Shown in pieces: positions 43,996 through 52,026 of a stretch of DNA of 64,000 nucleotides (within the stretch, counting starts at the first letter, position 1; every line of letters starts with the position of its first letter). The stretch comes from Streptomyces celluloflavus (GTDB lineage Bacteria; Actinomycetota; Actinomycetes; Streptomycetales; Streptomycetaceae): the NCBI GenBank assembly GCA_000720995.1, contig JOEL01000017.1, positions 62,001-126,000 of the forward strand, written 5' to 3'. The position numbers were made by a program, and so were the translations under genes. Below the pieces are notes generated by a model that was not told the DNA's origin, searched no databases, and worked only from the letters and a program-made list of their open reading frames with translations.

Positions 43996-45516
43996 ATGAC
44001 GGCAATGGACACCAGCAGCACCGTGGCAGTGGTGGGCACGGGCACCATGGGACAGGGAATCGCGCAGGTGGCGCTCGTCGCCGGGCACCGCGTGCGGCTC
44101 CACGACGCCGTGCCCGAGCGGGCCGGGCAGGCCGCCGCGGCCATCGTGCGGCGGCTGGACCGCCTCGTCGAAAAGGGCCGGATCCCGGCGCACGAACGGG
44201 ACGCCGCCCGCGACCGCCTCTCCCCCGCCGCCGGCCTCGCCGACCTGGCCGACGCCGCGCTGGTCATCGAGGCGGTCGTGGAACAACTCCCCGTCAAGCA
44301 GGAGCTGTTCACCGCCCTGGAGGAGATCGTCCCGGCGGACTGCCTGCTGGCCACCAACACCTCCTCCCTCTCCGTGACCGCCGTCGCGGGCGCGCTGCGC
44401 CACCCCGGCCGCTGCGTGGGCCTGCACTTCTTCAACCCCGCGCCGCTGCTCCCGCTGGTCGAGGTCGTCAGCGGCGCCGCCACCGACGAGGCGGCCGCCA
44501 CCACCGCGTACGAGACCGTCGCGGCCTGGGGCAAGCAGCCGGTGCGCTGCGCGGACACCCCCGGTTTCGTCGTCAACCGCATCGCCCGCCCCTTCTACGC
44601 CGAGCCGCTGCGCGTCCACGAGGAGCGGGCCGCCGATCCCGCGACCATCGACGCCGTCCTGCGCGAGGGCGCCGGTTTCCGGATGGGCCCCTTCGAGCTG
44701 ACCGACCTCATCGGCCAGGATGTGAACGAAGCCGTCACCCACTCCGTGTGGACGGCCTTCTTCCAGGATCCGAAGTTCACGCCCTCACTGGCGCAGCGGC
44801 GGCTGGTGGAGGCCGGGCGGTACGGCCGTAAGTCCGGGCGCGGCTGGTTCGACCACACCGAGGGCGCGAGCCGGCCCGAGCCGCGGACCGCCGCGTCCGG
44901 CCCGGCGCCCGGGGCCGTCGTCGTGCACGGCGAGCTGCCCGGTCCCGCCGCGGTGCTGCCCGAGCTGATGGCCGAGGCGGGCATCGACGTCACCCACGAG
45001 GACGCGCCGGGGGCGCCCGAGGGCTTCCTCCGGCTGCCCGGCGGCGCCCGTCTGGCCCTGACCAACGGCCATCCGGCGACGGGCCGCGCGCCCGGCGGCC
45101 ACCTCCGGTTCGACCTCTCGCTGGACTACCGGGCCGCGACCCGGATAGCCCTCGCCGCCCCGGAGGGCGCGGCCGAGGCGGACGTCGCGGAGGCCGCCGG
45201 GCTCTTCCAGGCGCTCGGCAAACAGGTCAGCGTGATCAATGACACACCCGGCATGATCGTGGCCCGTACGGTCGCGATGATCGTGGACTTCGCGGTGGAC
45301 GCCGCCGCCCGCGGGGTCGCGACCCCGGAGGACATCGACACGGCGATGCGGCTGGGCGTGAACTACCCCGGCGGACCGCTGGAATGGGCGCAGCGGCTCG
45401 GCACCCCCTGGATCCGGGACCTGCTGGACGCCCTGCACCACTACTACGCCACCGGGCGCTACGCACCGTCCTGGGCCCTGCGACGCCGTGCGGACCTCGA
45501 TGGACGGATGCTCTAA
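43996..45516 (+). CDS. paaH: 3-hydroxyacyl-CoA dehydrogenase PaaH
   Basis: A 506-residue NAD-dependent dehydrogenase for the beta-oxidation-like half of phenylacetate degradation. The Rossmann N-terminus is VAVVGTGTMGQGIAQVALVA. Family signatures are TNTSSLSVTAVAG, GLHFFNPAPLLPLVEVV and DTPGFVVNRI. A second C-terminal dehydrogenase-like helical domain repeats the pattern (NDTPGMIVARTVAMIVDFA). ATG 43996 has GGGGAGG nearby; earlier GTG codons are less likely. It is followed with two bases between by the TetR gene. Confidence 0.92.
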   Translation: MTAMDTSSTVAVVGTGTMGQGIAQVALVAGHRVRLHDAVPERAGQAAAAIVRRLDRLVEKGRIPAHERDAARDRLSPAAGLADLADAALVIEAVVEQLPVKQELFTALEEIVPADCLLATNTSSLSVTAVAGALRHPGRCVGLHFFNPAPLLPLVEVVSGAATDEAAATTAYETVAAWGKQPVRCADTPGFVVNRIARPFYAEPLRVHEERAADPATIDAVLREGAGFRMGPFELTDLIGQDVNEAVTHSVWTAFFQDPKFTPSLAQRRLVEAGRYGRKSGRGWFDHTEGASRPEPRTAASGPAPGAVVVHGELPGPAAVLPELMAEAGIDVTHEDAPGAPEGFLRLPGGARLALTNGHPATGRAPGGHLRFDLSLDYRAATRIALAAPEGAAEADVAEAAGLFQALGKQVSVINDTPGMIVARTVAMIVDFAVDAAARGVATPEDIDTAMRLGVNYPGGPLEWAQRLGTPWIRDLLDALHHYYATGRYAPSWALRRRADLDGRML

Positions 45517-45518
45517 TC

Positions 45519-46109
45519 ATGACCATGGCCAAGCGCGACACCTATACGCCCGATTCGCTGCTCGCGGTCGCCGTCGCGGTGTTCAACGAGCGCGGATACG
45601 ACGGCACCTCCATGGAGCACCTCTCCAAGGCGGCCGGCATCTCCAAATCATCGATCTACCACCATGTGCGCAGCAAGGAAGAGCTGCTGCGCCGGGCCAT
45701 AAGCCGGGCCCTGGACGGACTGTTCGACGTCCTGGAGGAGCCGGGCGCCGTCACGGGGCGGGCGATCGACCGGCTGGAGTACGTCACCCGGCGCGAGGCC
45801 GAGGTGCTGATGGACGAACTGCCCTATGTGACGCTGCTGTTGCGGGTGCGCGGGAACACGGACACCGAGCGGTGGGCCATGGAGCGCCGCCGCGAGTTCG
45901 ACCAGAAGGTCGCCGACCTCCTGGAGCGGGCCGGCGCCGACGGCGATCTGCGGGCCGATGTCGACATCCGGCTCGCGACCCGGCTGCTCTTCGGCATGAT
46001 CAACTCGATTGTGGAGTGGTACCGGCCGGGGCGCGGCGGCGCGGCGAGCCGCGACGAGGTCGCCGAGGCCGTGGTGCGGACGGCGTTCGCGGGCCTGCGC
46101 AAGCCCTGA
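45519..46109 (+). CDS. paaR: TetR-family regulator, probable PaaR
   Basis: A 196-residue repressor. The helix-turn-helix at residues 10-57 reads LLAVAVAVFNERGYDGTSME, HLSKAAGISKSSIYHHVRSK. A ligand-binding all-helical domain follows. It is encoded directly after paaH (TAA at 45514-45516, ATG 45519), so it is co-transcribed with its probable target genes. In phenylacetate clusters of Gram-positive bacteria such TetR proteins repress and are released by phenylacetyl-CoA; that inducer is inferred here. Confidence 0.88.
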   Translation: MTMAKRDTYTPDSLLAVAVAVFNERGYDGTSMEHLSKAAGISKSSIYHHVRSKEELLRRAISRALDGLFDVLEEPGAVTGRAIDRLEYVTRREAEVLMDELPYVTLLLRVRGNTDTERWAMERRREFDQKVADLLERAGADGDLRADVDIRLATRLLFGMINSIVEWYRPGRGGAASRDEVAEAVVRTAFAGLRKP

Positions 46110-46154
46110 GGACCCCGCCCGGCCCGCGTACGGCGGCTCCCGGCCGCCCGGCGG

Positions 46155-46712
46155 TCACCCCTGCTCCGGCTCCAGATCGGTCTCCTCGAAGACCAGTAGC
46201 GTGCGGGTGCTGAGCACCTCCGGGATCGACTGGATACGGGTGAGGACCAACTCCCGCAGTTCGCGGTTGTCCTTGGTGTGGACCAGCAGCAGTACGTCGA
46301 AGTCGCCGCTGACCAGCGCGATATGGGTTGCTCCGGGCAGCGCGGTGAGCTGTGCCCGCACCGTCCGCCAGGTGTTCTGCACGATCTTCAGCGTGATGTA
46401 CGCGGAGGCGCCCTGGCCTGCCCGTTCCTGGTCGACACGGGCGCTGAAGCCGCGGATCACACCGTCGTCGATCAGCCGGTTTATCCGGGCGTAGGCGTTG
46501 GCCCGCGAGACGTGCACGCGCTCGGCGACGGAGCGGATCGAGGCCCGGCCGTCGGTCTGGAGCATGCGCAGGATCGACCGGTCGATGGTGTCCAGCGGGC
46601 GCGCGGGCGGCGCGTCCGGGGCGGGCACCACCAAGGGTGCGGCCGGGGGCGCGGCCGGGGCGGGCGCCGACGCCGGCGGTGCGCAGGAATTGGCCATCTG
46701 TTCGTCCGGCAT
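46155..46712 (-). CDS. bkdR: Lrp/AsnC-family transcriptional regulator
   Basis: A 185-residue regulator. A Pro/Ala-rich N-terminal tail of about 38 residues is followed by an AsnC helix-turn-helix (LDTIDRSILRMLQTDGRASI, RSVAERVHVSRANAYARINR) and a RAM ligand domain (HIALVSGDFDVLLLVHTKDN). It is divergent from the branched-chain 2-oxoacid dehydrogenase operon, the usual place of BkdR, which senses branched-chain amino acids. The symbol rests on context. Confidence 0.88.
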   Translation of the reverse strand: MPDEQMANSCAPPASAPAPAAPPAAPLVVPAPDAPPARPLDTIDRSILRMLQTDGRASIRSVAERVHVSRANAYARINRLIDDGVIRGFSARVDQERAGQGASAYITLKIVQNTWRTVRAQLTALPGATHIALVSGDFDVLLLVHTKDNRELRELVLTRIQSIPEVLSTRTLLVFEETDLEPEQG

Positions 46713-46770
46713 ATGCTCCCGCCTCCCCGCGATGGACGCCCTGTCTTCATCTCAGGCTGTGGAGAACCGT

Positions 46771-46779
46771 TTGTCCACA
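46771..46779 (+). promoter_or_regulatory. DnaA box in the divergent bkdR/bkd region
   Basis: TTGTCCACA is a perfect Streptomyces-preferred DnaA box, with a related TGTGGAGAA in inverse orientation at 46759-46767. Confidence 0.45.
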
Positions 46780-46812
46780 GGCTGACCGCGACTGTAGCCA
46801 AAATGCATTGTC

Positions 46813-46830
46813 GACCGAACAATCGGTAGG
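46813..46830. promoter_or_regulatory. Operator-like site upstream of the 2-oxoacid dehydrogenase operon
   Basis: GACCGAACAATCGGTAGG matches the paaN-paaH operator at 15 of 18 positions and retains the CCGA/TCGG dyad. It lies about 108 bases upstream of the E1 alpha start, suggesting that the PaaR-type repressor or a relative also acts here. Confidence 0.55.
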
Positions 46831-46937
46831 GAAGGGCTTGCCGCGGCCCGGTCTTCTTCATCCTGCCCGCCCGTCGCCCGCCCCCACCCCATACGAGGCG
46901 CTCCGCGCCACCCCTTCCCTTCGAGGAGGTGCTCGTC

Positions 46938-48104
46938 ATGACGGTCCTTGAGCAGCCCGGCAGCAGTGGGAACAAGGGCACGCTGCCCGGTCCGCCGCCC
47001 GCCTGGCGGCCGCACGTCGATCCGGCGCCTCTCCTGCCCGACGCGACGCCGTACCGCGTACTGGGGACGGACGCCGCGGCCCGGCTCGACCCCGGTCTGC
47101 TGACGAGTCTGTACGTCCATCTGGTGCGCGGCCGCCGGTTCAACGCCCAGGCCACCGCGCTCACCCGGCAGGGCCGGCTCGCGGTCTATCCGTCCTCCAC
47201 CGGCCAGGAGGCATGCGAAGTCGCCGCCGCGCTGGCCCTCGAAGACCGGGACTGGCTCTTTCCCAGCTACCGCGACACCCTCGCCACCGTGGCCCGCGGC
47301 CTGGACCCCGTACAGGCGCTGACCCTCCTGCGGGGCGACTGGCACACCGGATACGACCCGCGCGAACACCGCATCGCCCCCCTGAGCACCCCGCTCGCCA
47401 CCCAGCTCCCGCACGCGGTGGGCCTGGCGCACGCCGCCCGCCTCAAGGGCGACGACGTGGTGGCGCTCGCGATGGTCGGTGACGGCGGCACCAGCGAGGG
47501 CGACTTCCACGAGGCGCTGAACTTCGCGGCGGTCTGGCAGGCCCCGGTCGTCTTCCTCGTGCAGAACAACGGCTTCGCGATCTCCGTACCGCTCGCCAAG
47601 CAGACGGCCGCGCCGTCCCTGGCCCACAAGGCGGTCGGCTACGGCATGCCGGGCCGGCTGGTGGACGGCAATGACGCGCCCGCCATGCACGAGGTCCTCA
47701 CCGAGGCCGTGCGGCGTGCCCGTGAGGGCGGCGGCCCCACCCTGGTCGAGGCCATCACCTACCGCCTCGAAGCGCACACCAACGCCGACGACGCCACCCG
47801 CTACCGCGCGGCCGACGAGGTCGAGACCTGGCGGGCGCACGACCCGATAGCCCTTCTGGAGCGGGAGTTGGACGCCCGCGGTCTGCTGCCCGGGGAATTC
47901 GTGACCGCCACCCGGGACGCCGCCGAGGAGATGGCCGCCAGCCTCCGGGACCGGATGAACGCGGACCCGGAGCTGGACCCGATGGACCTCTTCCGGCACG
48001 TCTACGCCGAGCAGACCAGCCAACTGGCCGAGCAGGCGGAGCAGTTGCGCGCCGAACTGGCCGCCGAGGCCGCCGATCAGTCCGTCCAGGAGGCCCGCCC
48101 ATGA
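46938..48104 (+). CDS. bkdA: Branched-chain 2-oxoacid dehydrogenase E1 alpha subunit
   Basis: A 388-residue thiamine-diphosphate enzyme subunit that decarboxylates branched-chain 2-oxoacids or, less likely, pyruvate. The diphosphate-binding motif is GDGGTSEGDFHEALNFAAVW ending LVQNN, and the phosphorylation-loop-like region is YRLEAHTNADDATRYR. ATG 46938 has AGGAGG at ideal spacing. Substrate preference (branched-chain vs pyruvate) is inferred from the Lrp-type neighbour. The stop overlaps the E1 beta start by four bases. Confidence 0.93.
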   Translation: MTVLEQPGSSGNKGTLPGPPPAWRPHVDPAPLLPDATPYRVLGTDAAARLDPGLLTSLYVHLVRGRRFNAQATALTRQGRLAVYPSSTGQEACEVAAALALEDRDWLFPSYRDTLATVARGLDPVQALTLLRGDWHTGYDPREHRIAPLSTPLATQLPHAVGLAHAARLKGDDVVALAMVGDGGTSEGDFHEALNFAAVWQAPVVFLVQNNGFAISVPLAKQTAAPSLAHKAVGYGMPGRLVDGNDAPAMHEVLTEAVRRAREGGGPTLVEAITYRLEAHTNADDATRYRAADEVETWRAHDPIALLERELDARGLLPGEFVTATRDAAEEMAASLRDRMNADPELDPMDLFRHVYAEQTSQLAEQAEQLRAELAAEAADQSVQEARP

Positions 48105-49138
48105 CGACGACCACCGCTCCGACGACCGCGCGCAAGCCCGCCGCCATGGCGCAGGCGCTGAACCGGGCGCTGCGCGACGCCATGGCCGCGGACCCGTCCG
48201 TCCATGTCATGGGCGAGGACGTGGGCACCCTGGGCGGTGTCTTCCGCGTCACCGACGGGCTGGCCAAGGAGTTCGGTGACGACCGCTGCACCGACACCCC
48301 GCTCGCCGAGGCCGGCATCCTGGGCGCGGCCGTCGGTATGGCCATGTACGGACTGCGGCCCGTCGTCGAGATGCAGTTCGACGCGTTCGCCTACCCGGCG
48401 TTCGAGCAACTGGCCAGCCATGTCGCGAAGATGCGCAACCGCACCCGCGGCGCCCTGCCGATGCCGCTGACCATCCGGATCCCGTACGGCGGCGGAATCG
48501 GCGGGGTCGAGCACCACAGCGACTCCTCCGAGGCGTACTACCTCGCCACCCCCGGCCTCCAGGTCGTCACCCCGGCGACCGTCGGTGACGCCTACGGGCT
48601 GCTGCGCGCCGCCATCGCCTCCGACGACCCGGTCGTCTTCCTCGAACCGAAGCGGCTGTACTGGTCCAGGGCCGACTGGTCACCCGACGACCCCGAGCCG
48701 GTCGCCCCGATAGGCCGCGCCGCGATCCGGCGGCCCGGCACCGACGCGACGCTGATCACCTACGGCCCGTCGCTGCCGGTCTGCCTGGAGGCCGCCGAGG
48801 AGGCCCGAGCGGAGGGCTGGGATCTGGAGGTCATCGATCTGCGCTCGCTGACGCCGTTCGACGACGAGACCGTCACCGCGTCGGTACGGCGCACCGGACG
48901 GGCCGTCGTCGTCCACGAGTCCAACGGATTCGGCGGCCCCGGTGGCGAGATCGCCGCGCGCGTCACGGAGCGCTGCTTCCACCATCTGGAGGCTCCGGTG
49001 CTGCGTGTCGCCGGATTCGACATTCCGTACCCGCCGCCGATGCTGGAACGGCATCATCTGCCGGGGGTGGACCGGATTCTGGACACCGTCGCCCGGCTCC
49101 AGTGGGAGTCGGACCGCACCGAGGGACGTGGTGACTGA
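48101..49138 (+). CDS. bkdB: Branched-chain 2-oxoacid dehydrogenase E1 beta subunit
   Basis: A 345-residue transketolase-like subunit completing E1. Signatures are VMGEDVGTLGGVFRVTDGLA, TDTPLAEAGILGAAVGMAMY and RIPYGGGIGGVEHHSDSSEA. The C-terminal domain has VIDLRSLTPFDDETV and VVVHESNGFGGPG. It overlaps the flanking genes at both ends (ATGA and TGATG), consistent with equimolar synthesis of the complex. Confidence 0.95.
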   Translation: MTTTTAPTTARKPAAMAQALNRALRDAMAADPSVHVMGEDVGTLGGVFRVTDGLAKEFGDDRCTDTPLAEAGILGAAVGMAMYGLRPVVEMQFDAFAYPAFEQLASHVAKMRNRTRGALPMPLTIRIPYGGGIGGVEHHSDSSEAYYLATPGLQVVTPATVGDAYGLLRAAIASDDPVVFLEPKRLYWSRADWSPDDPEPVAPIGRAAIRRPGTDATLITYGPSLPVCLEAAEEARAEGWDLEVIDLRSLTPFDDETVTASVRRTGRAVVVHESNGFGGPGGEIAARVTERCFHHLEAPVLRVAGFDIPYPPPMLERHHLPGVDRILDTVARLQWESDRTEGRGD

Positions 49139-50727
49139 TGGCCGTGGTCCGAGAATTCACCCTGCCCGACCTGGGGGAGGGCCTCACCGAGGCGACGATC
49201 GTGCACTGGCTGGTCGAGATCGGCGAGGTGGTGGCCGTCGACCAGCCGGTGGTCGAGGTCGAGACGGCCAAGGCGATGGTGGAGGTGCCGTGTCCCTACG
49301 GGGGCGTGGTGACCGCCCGGTTCGGCGCGGAGGGCACCGAGCTCCCGGTGGGCGCACCCCTGGTGACGGTCGCAGTCGGTGCGGCGCCGGGTGAACCGGC
49401 GACGGAAGGGGCGGCGCCGGCCGGCACGGCCGCGGGGGATGCGACGGGTGCTTCCGGTGTTTCGGCTGGTGCTGGTGCTGGTGCTGGTGCTGGTGCCGGG
49501 GCTGGTGCCGGGGCGGCGGCTGCGGACGTGGCGGACTCGGGGTCGGGGAATGTGCTCGTCGGGTACGGCACGAGTGCGTCGACGGGGCGGCGGCGCCGGG
49601 TACGGCCGGGGGGAGTGGCCGGGGCCGGTTCGGGAGCGGTGCGGGGGGCGGTGCGGCCGCCTGCGGCCGGTGGTGCGGCCGGGGCCGCGGCTGCGGATGT
49701 GCATCCGCGGGACGGCGGCGCGGGGCCCGCGTACGGGGCGGGGAAGGCGGCATCCGGTGGGCGCGCGGTGGCCGTCATCTCGCCGCTGGTGCGCCGGATG
49801 GCGCGCGAGAACGGCCTGGATCTGCGGGAGTTGACGGGTTCCGGGCGCGACGGGCTCATTCTCCGTTCGGACGTCGAGCGGGCGATCCGGATACGGGAGA
49901 CGGTCGGTGTGCGGCCGGGGGCGACCGGGGTGGCCGGTGCCGGTGTGGCGGGCACGGTGGGGGCGGCGACGGCCGCCGGAGCCGGGTCCTCCGCCGTGCC
50001 GGCGACTGCCGCCGGGAGCCGTTCCGGGGCGCCCGCGGGTGCCGAGCGCATACCGCTCCGGGGTATGCGCGGGGCCGCCGCCGAGAAGTTCACCCGCAGC
50101 CGCCGGGAGATCCCGGACGCGACCTGCTGGGTGGACGCCGACGCCACCGAGCTGCTCGCCGCCCGTAAGGCGATGAATGTGCCGGGCGCCCCCAAGGTGT
50201 CGCTGCTCGCGCTGCTGGCCCGGGTCTGCACGGTCGCGCTCGCGCGGTTCCCCGAGCTGAACGCCACGGTCGACACCGCGACCCAGGAGATCGTCCGGCT
50301 GCCCGCCGTCCATCTGGGCTTCGCGGCGCAGACCGACCGCGGACTGGTGGTCCCGGTGGTGCGGGACGCGCAGGCCCGTACGGTCGAGGGCCTGTCCGCG
50401 GAGATCGCCCGGCTCACCGAGACCGCCCGCGCCGGCGGCCTGTCCCTCGCCGAACTGACACACGGCACCTTCACCCTCAACAACTACGGCGTCTTCGGGG
50501 TCGACGGCTCCACGCCGATCATCAACCACCCCGAGGCCGCGATGCTCGGCGTGGGCCGAATAGCGGCCAAACCCTGGGTGCACAACGGCGAGTTGGCCGT
50601 CCGGCAGGTCGTCCAGCTCTCGTTCACCTTTGACCACCGGGTGTGCGACGGCGGTACGGCGGGCGGCTTCCTGCGGTTCGTCGCCGACTGTGTGGAGCAG
50701 CCCGCGCTGTTGCTTCGCGCGCTGTGA
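49138..50727 (+). CDS. bkdC: Dihydrolipoamide acyltransferase E2 subunit
   Basis: A 529-residue E2 core. One N-terminal lipoyl domain carries the modified Lys in VEVETAKAMVEVP. A linker of about 110 residues is extremely Gly/Ala-rich, with a (GA)n run encoded by a GGTGCT repeat. A peripheral-subunit-binding domain follows (SPLVRRMARENGLDLRELTG), then the catalytic domain ending with DHRVCDGG (catalytic His and Asp). The E3 gene is not adjacent, so E3 must come from elsewhere. Longer than most E2 proteins because of its linkers. Confidence 0.94.
   Translation: MAVVREFTLPDLGEGLTEATIVHWLVEIGEVVAVDQPVVEVETAKAMVEVPCPYGGVVTARFGAEGTELPVGAPLVTVAVGAAPGEPATEGAAPAGTAAGDATGASGVSAGAGAGAGAGAGAGAGAAAADVADSGSGNVLVGYGTSASTGRRRRVRPGGVAGAGSGAVRGAVRPPAAGGAAGAAAADVHPRDGGAGPAYGAGKAASGGRAVAVISPLVRRMARENGLDLRELTGSGRDGLILRSDVERAIRIRETVGVRPGATGVAGAGVAGTVGAATAAGAGSSAVPATAAGSRSGAPAGAERIPLRGMRGAAAEKFTRSRREIPDATCWVDADATELLAARKAMNVPGAPKVSLLALLARVCTVALARFPELNATVDTATQEIVRLPAVHLGFAAQTDRGLVVPVVRDAQARTVEGLSAEIARLTETARAGGLSLAELTHGTFTLNNYGVFGVDGSTPIINHPEAAMLGVGRIAAKPWVHNGELAVRQVVQLSFTFDHRVCDGGTAGGFLRFVADCVEQPALLLRAL
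49463..49515 (+). repeat. GGTGCT tandem repeat in the E2 linker
   Basis: About eight near-exact tandem copies of the hexamer GGTGCT/GGTGCC encode Gly-Ala repeats in the flexible linker. Length variation by slippage is likely. Confidence 0.75.
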
Positions 50728-50766
50728 CACCGGCGTGATCGCCACGCCCCCGGCGATACTCAAGGG

Positions 50767-52026
50767 GTGAGCGACCACACCGACTACGACGCCATCGTGC
50801 TGGCCGGAGGCGCGGCCCGCCGACTCGGCGGGGCGGACAAACCCGCCCTGTCCGTCGGCGGCCGCCCCCTCCTGGACCGGGTGCTCGCGGCCTGCCCCGA
50901 CGCGGCGACCACAGTCGTGGTCGGCCCCGGACGCCCGACCCGGCGCGCCGTCGTCCCGGCCCTCGAAGATCCGCCCGGTGGCGGTCCGCTCGCCGCACTG
51001 GACGCCGGCCTGCGGCACACCACCGCCCCGACCGTCCTGGTGCTCTCCGCCGATCTTCCCTTCCTGACCCGTGCGACGGTACGGGCCCTCTTGGGGGCGG
51101 CGACCGCTATTTCGGGGGCGACCGCCGCTCCGGTGGCGACGGAGGGTGCTGCGGCACGCGAAGAAGACGGGGCACCCCGGGAAGCCGGGATGGCGGGCCA
51201 TGACGGTGAGGCGTCTTCCGGACCTGCTGCTCCTGTCCCTGCTGCTCCTGGCCCTGCTGTGTCCCCCGGCTCTGTCGTTCCTCCTGGTCCCGCCGCGTCC
51301 CCCGGCCCTGCCGCGTCCCGTAGCGGTGATGCGGCCCCGTCCCGTGCTGCCGCCGCGCCTCGTCACGGTGAGGTGCCCCCGCGCACCGCCCCGCCCTGCG
51401 AAGCTGCCGTGGCCCATGACGCCGCCCCGCCTCGTGATGCCGCCGTGCCCCGTGAGGGCGCGGTGCTGCGGGACGGGGAGGGGCGGGACCAGCCGCTGGT
51501 GGCCGTCTATCGGGTCGAGCCGCTCCGCCGTGAGCTGGCCCGGTTGCGCGCCGCACACGGCACGCTCGCCGGACTGCCGCTGCGCGCGCTGCTGGCTGGA
51601 CTGGCGCTCGTACGGGTCGAGGACGCCACGGCCACGGCGTCCTTCGACTGCGACACCTGGGCAGACATTGGCGCGGCACGCGCCCGTATCAGGGAGCATG
51701 GAAACGTGTTGGACGAATGGATCACCGCAGTCAAGGCCGAGCTGGGCATCGAACTCGATGTCGACACGGCGGCACTCCTCGATCTCGCGCGCGACGCCGC
51801 GCACGGTGTGGCCCGCCCGGCCGCGCCACTGACGACGTTCCTGATCGGTTACGCGGCGGGCCGGCAGGGCGCCGATGTGGCGGAGCTTGCCCAGAAGGCC
51901 GCCGCGCTGGCCAACCGCTGGGCCGCCGAGGACGCGGACGGCGGGGACGGTGCGGGCGGCGCGAAGGCGGACGGTGCGGCCGGGGCCGGTGGCGGCACGG
52001 GTGCCGAAGCGAAGCCGACGGAATGA
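50767..52026 (+). CDS. MobA-like nucleotidyltransferase fused to a DUF6457 domain
   Basis: A 419-residue protein. The N-terminal MobA-type fold has LAGGAARRLGGADKPAL (nucleotide loop) and LSADLPFL (metal-binding Asp). MobA joins GMP to molybdopterin. An Ala/Pro-rich insertion of roughly 115 residues interrupts the fold between TVRALLGAA and QPLVAVYRVEPLR. After FDCDTWADI the C-terminus has a separate helical domain (VLDEWITAVKAELGIELDVD) of the DUF6457 type, then a Gly/Ala tail. The stop overlaps the moeA start, so both work in molybdenum-cofactor synthesis. Confidence 0.85.
   Translation: MSDHTDYDAIVLAGGAARRLGGADKPALSVGGRPLLDRVLAACPDAATTVVVGPGRPTRRAVVPALEDPPGGGPLAALDAGLRHTTAPTVLVLSADLPFLTRATVRALLGAATAISGATAAPVATEGAAAREEDGAPREAGMAGHDGEASSGPAAPVPAAPGPAVSPGSVVPPGPAASPGPAASRSGDAAPSRAAAAPRHGEVPPRTAPPCEAAVAHDAAPPRDAAVPREGAVLRDGEGRDQPLVAVYRVEPLRRELARLRAAHGTLAGLPLRALLAGLALVRVEDATATASFDCDTWADIGAARARIREHGNVLDEWITAVKAELGIELDVDTAALLDLARDAAHGVARPAAPLTTFLIGYAAGRQGADVAELAQKAAALANRWAAEDADGGDGAGGAKADGAAGAGGGTGAEAKPTE

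Noticed and set aside
46938-50727. A complete 2-oxoacid dehydrogenase operon with E3
   Set aside because: No dihydrolipoamide dehydrogenase gene follows; the next gene is MobA-like.
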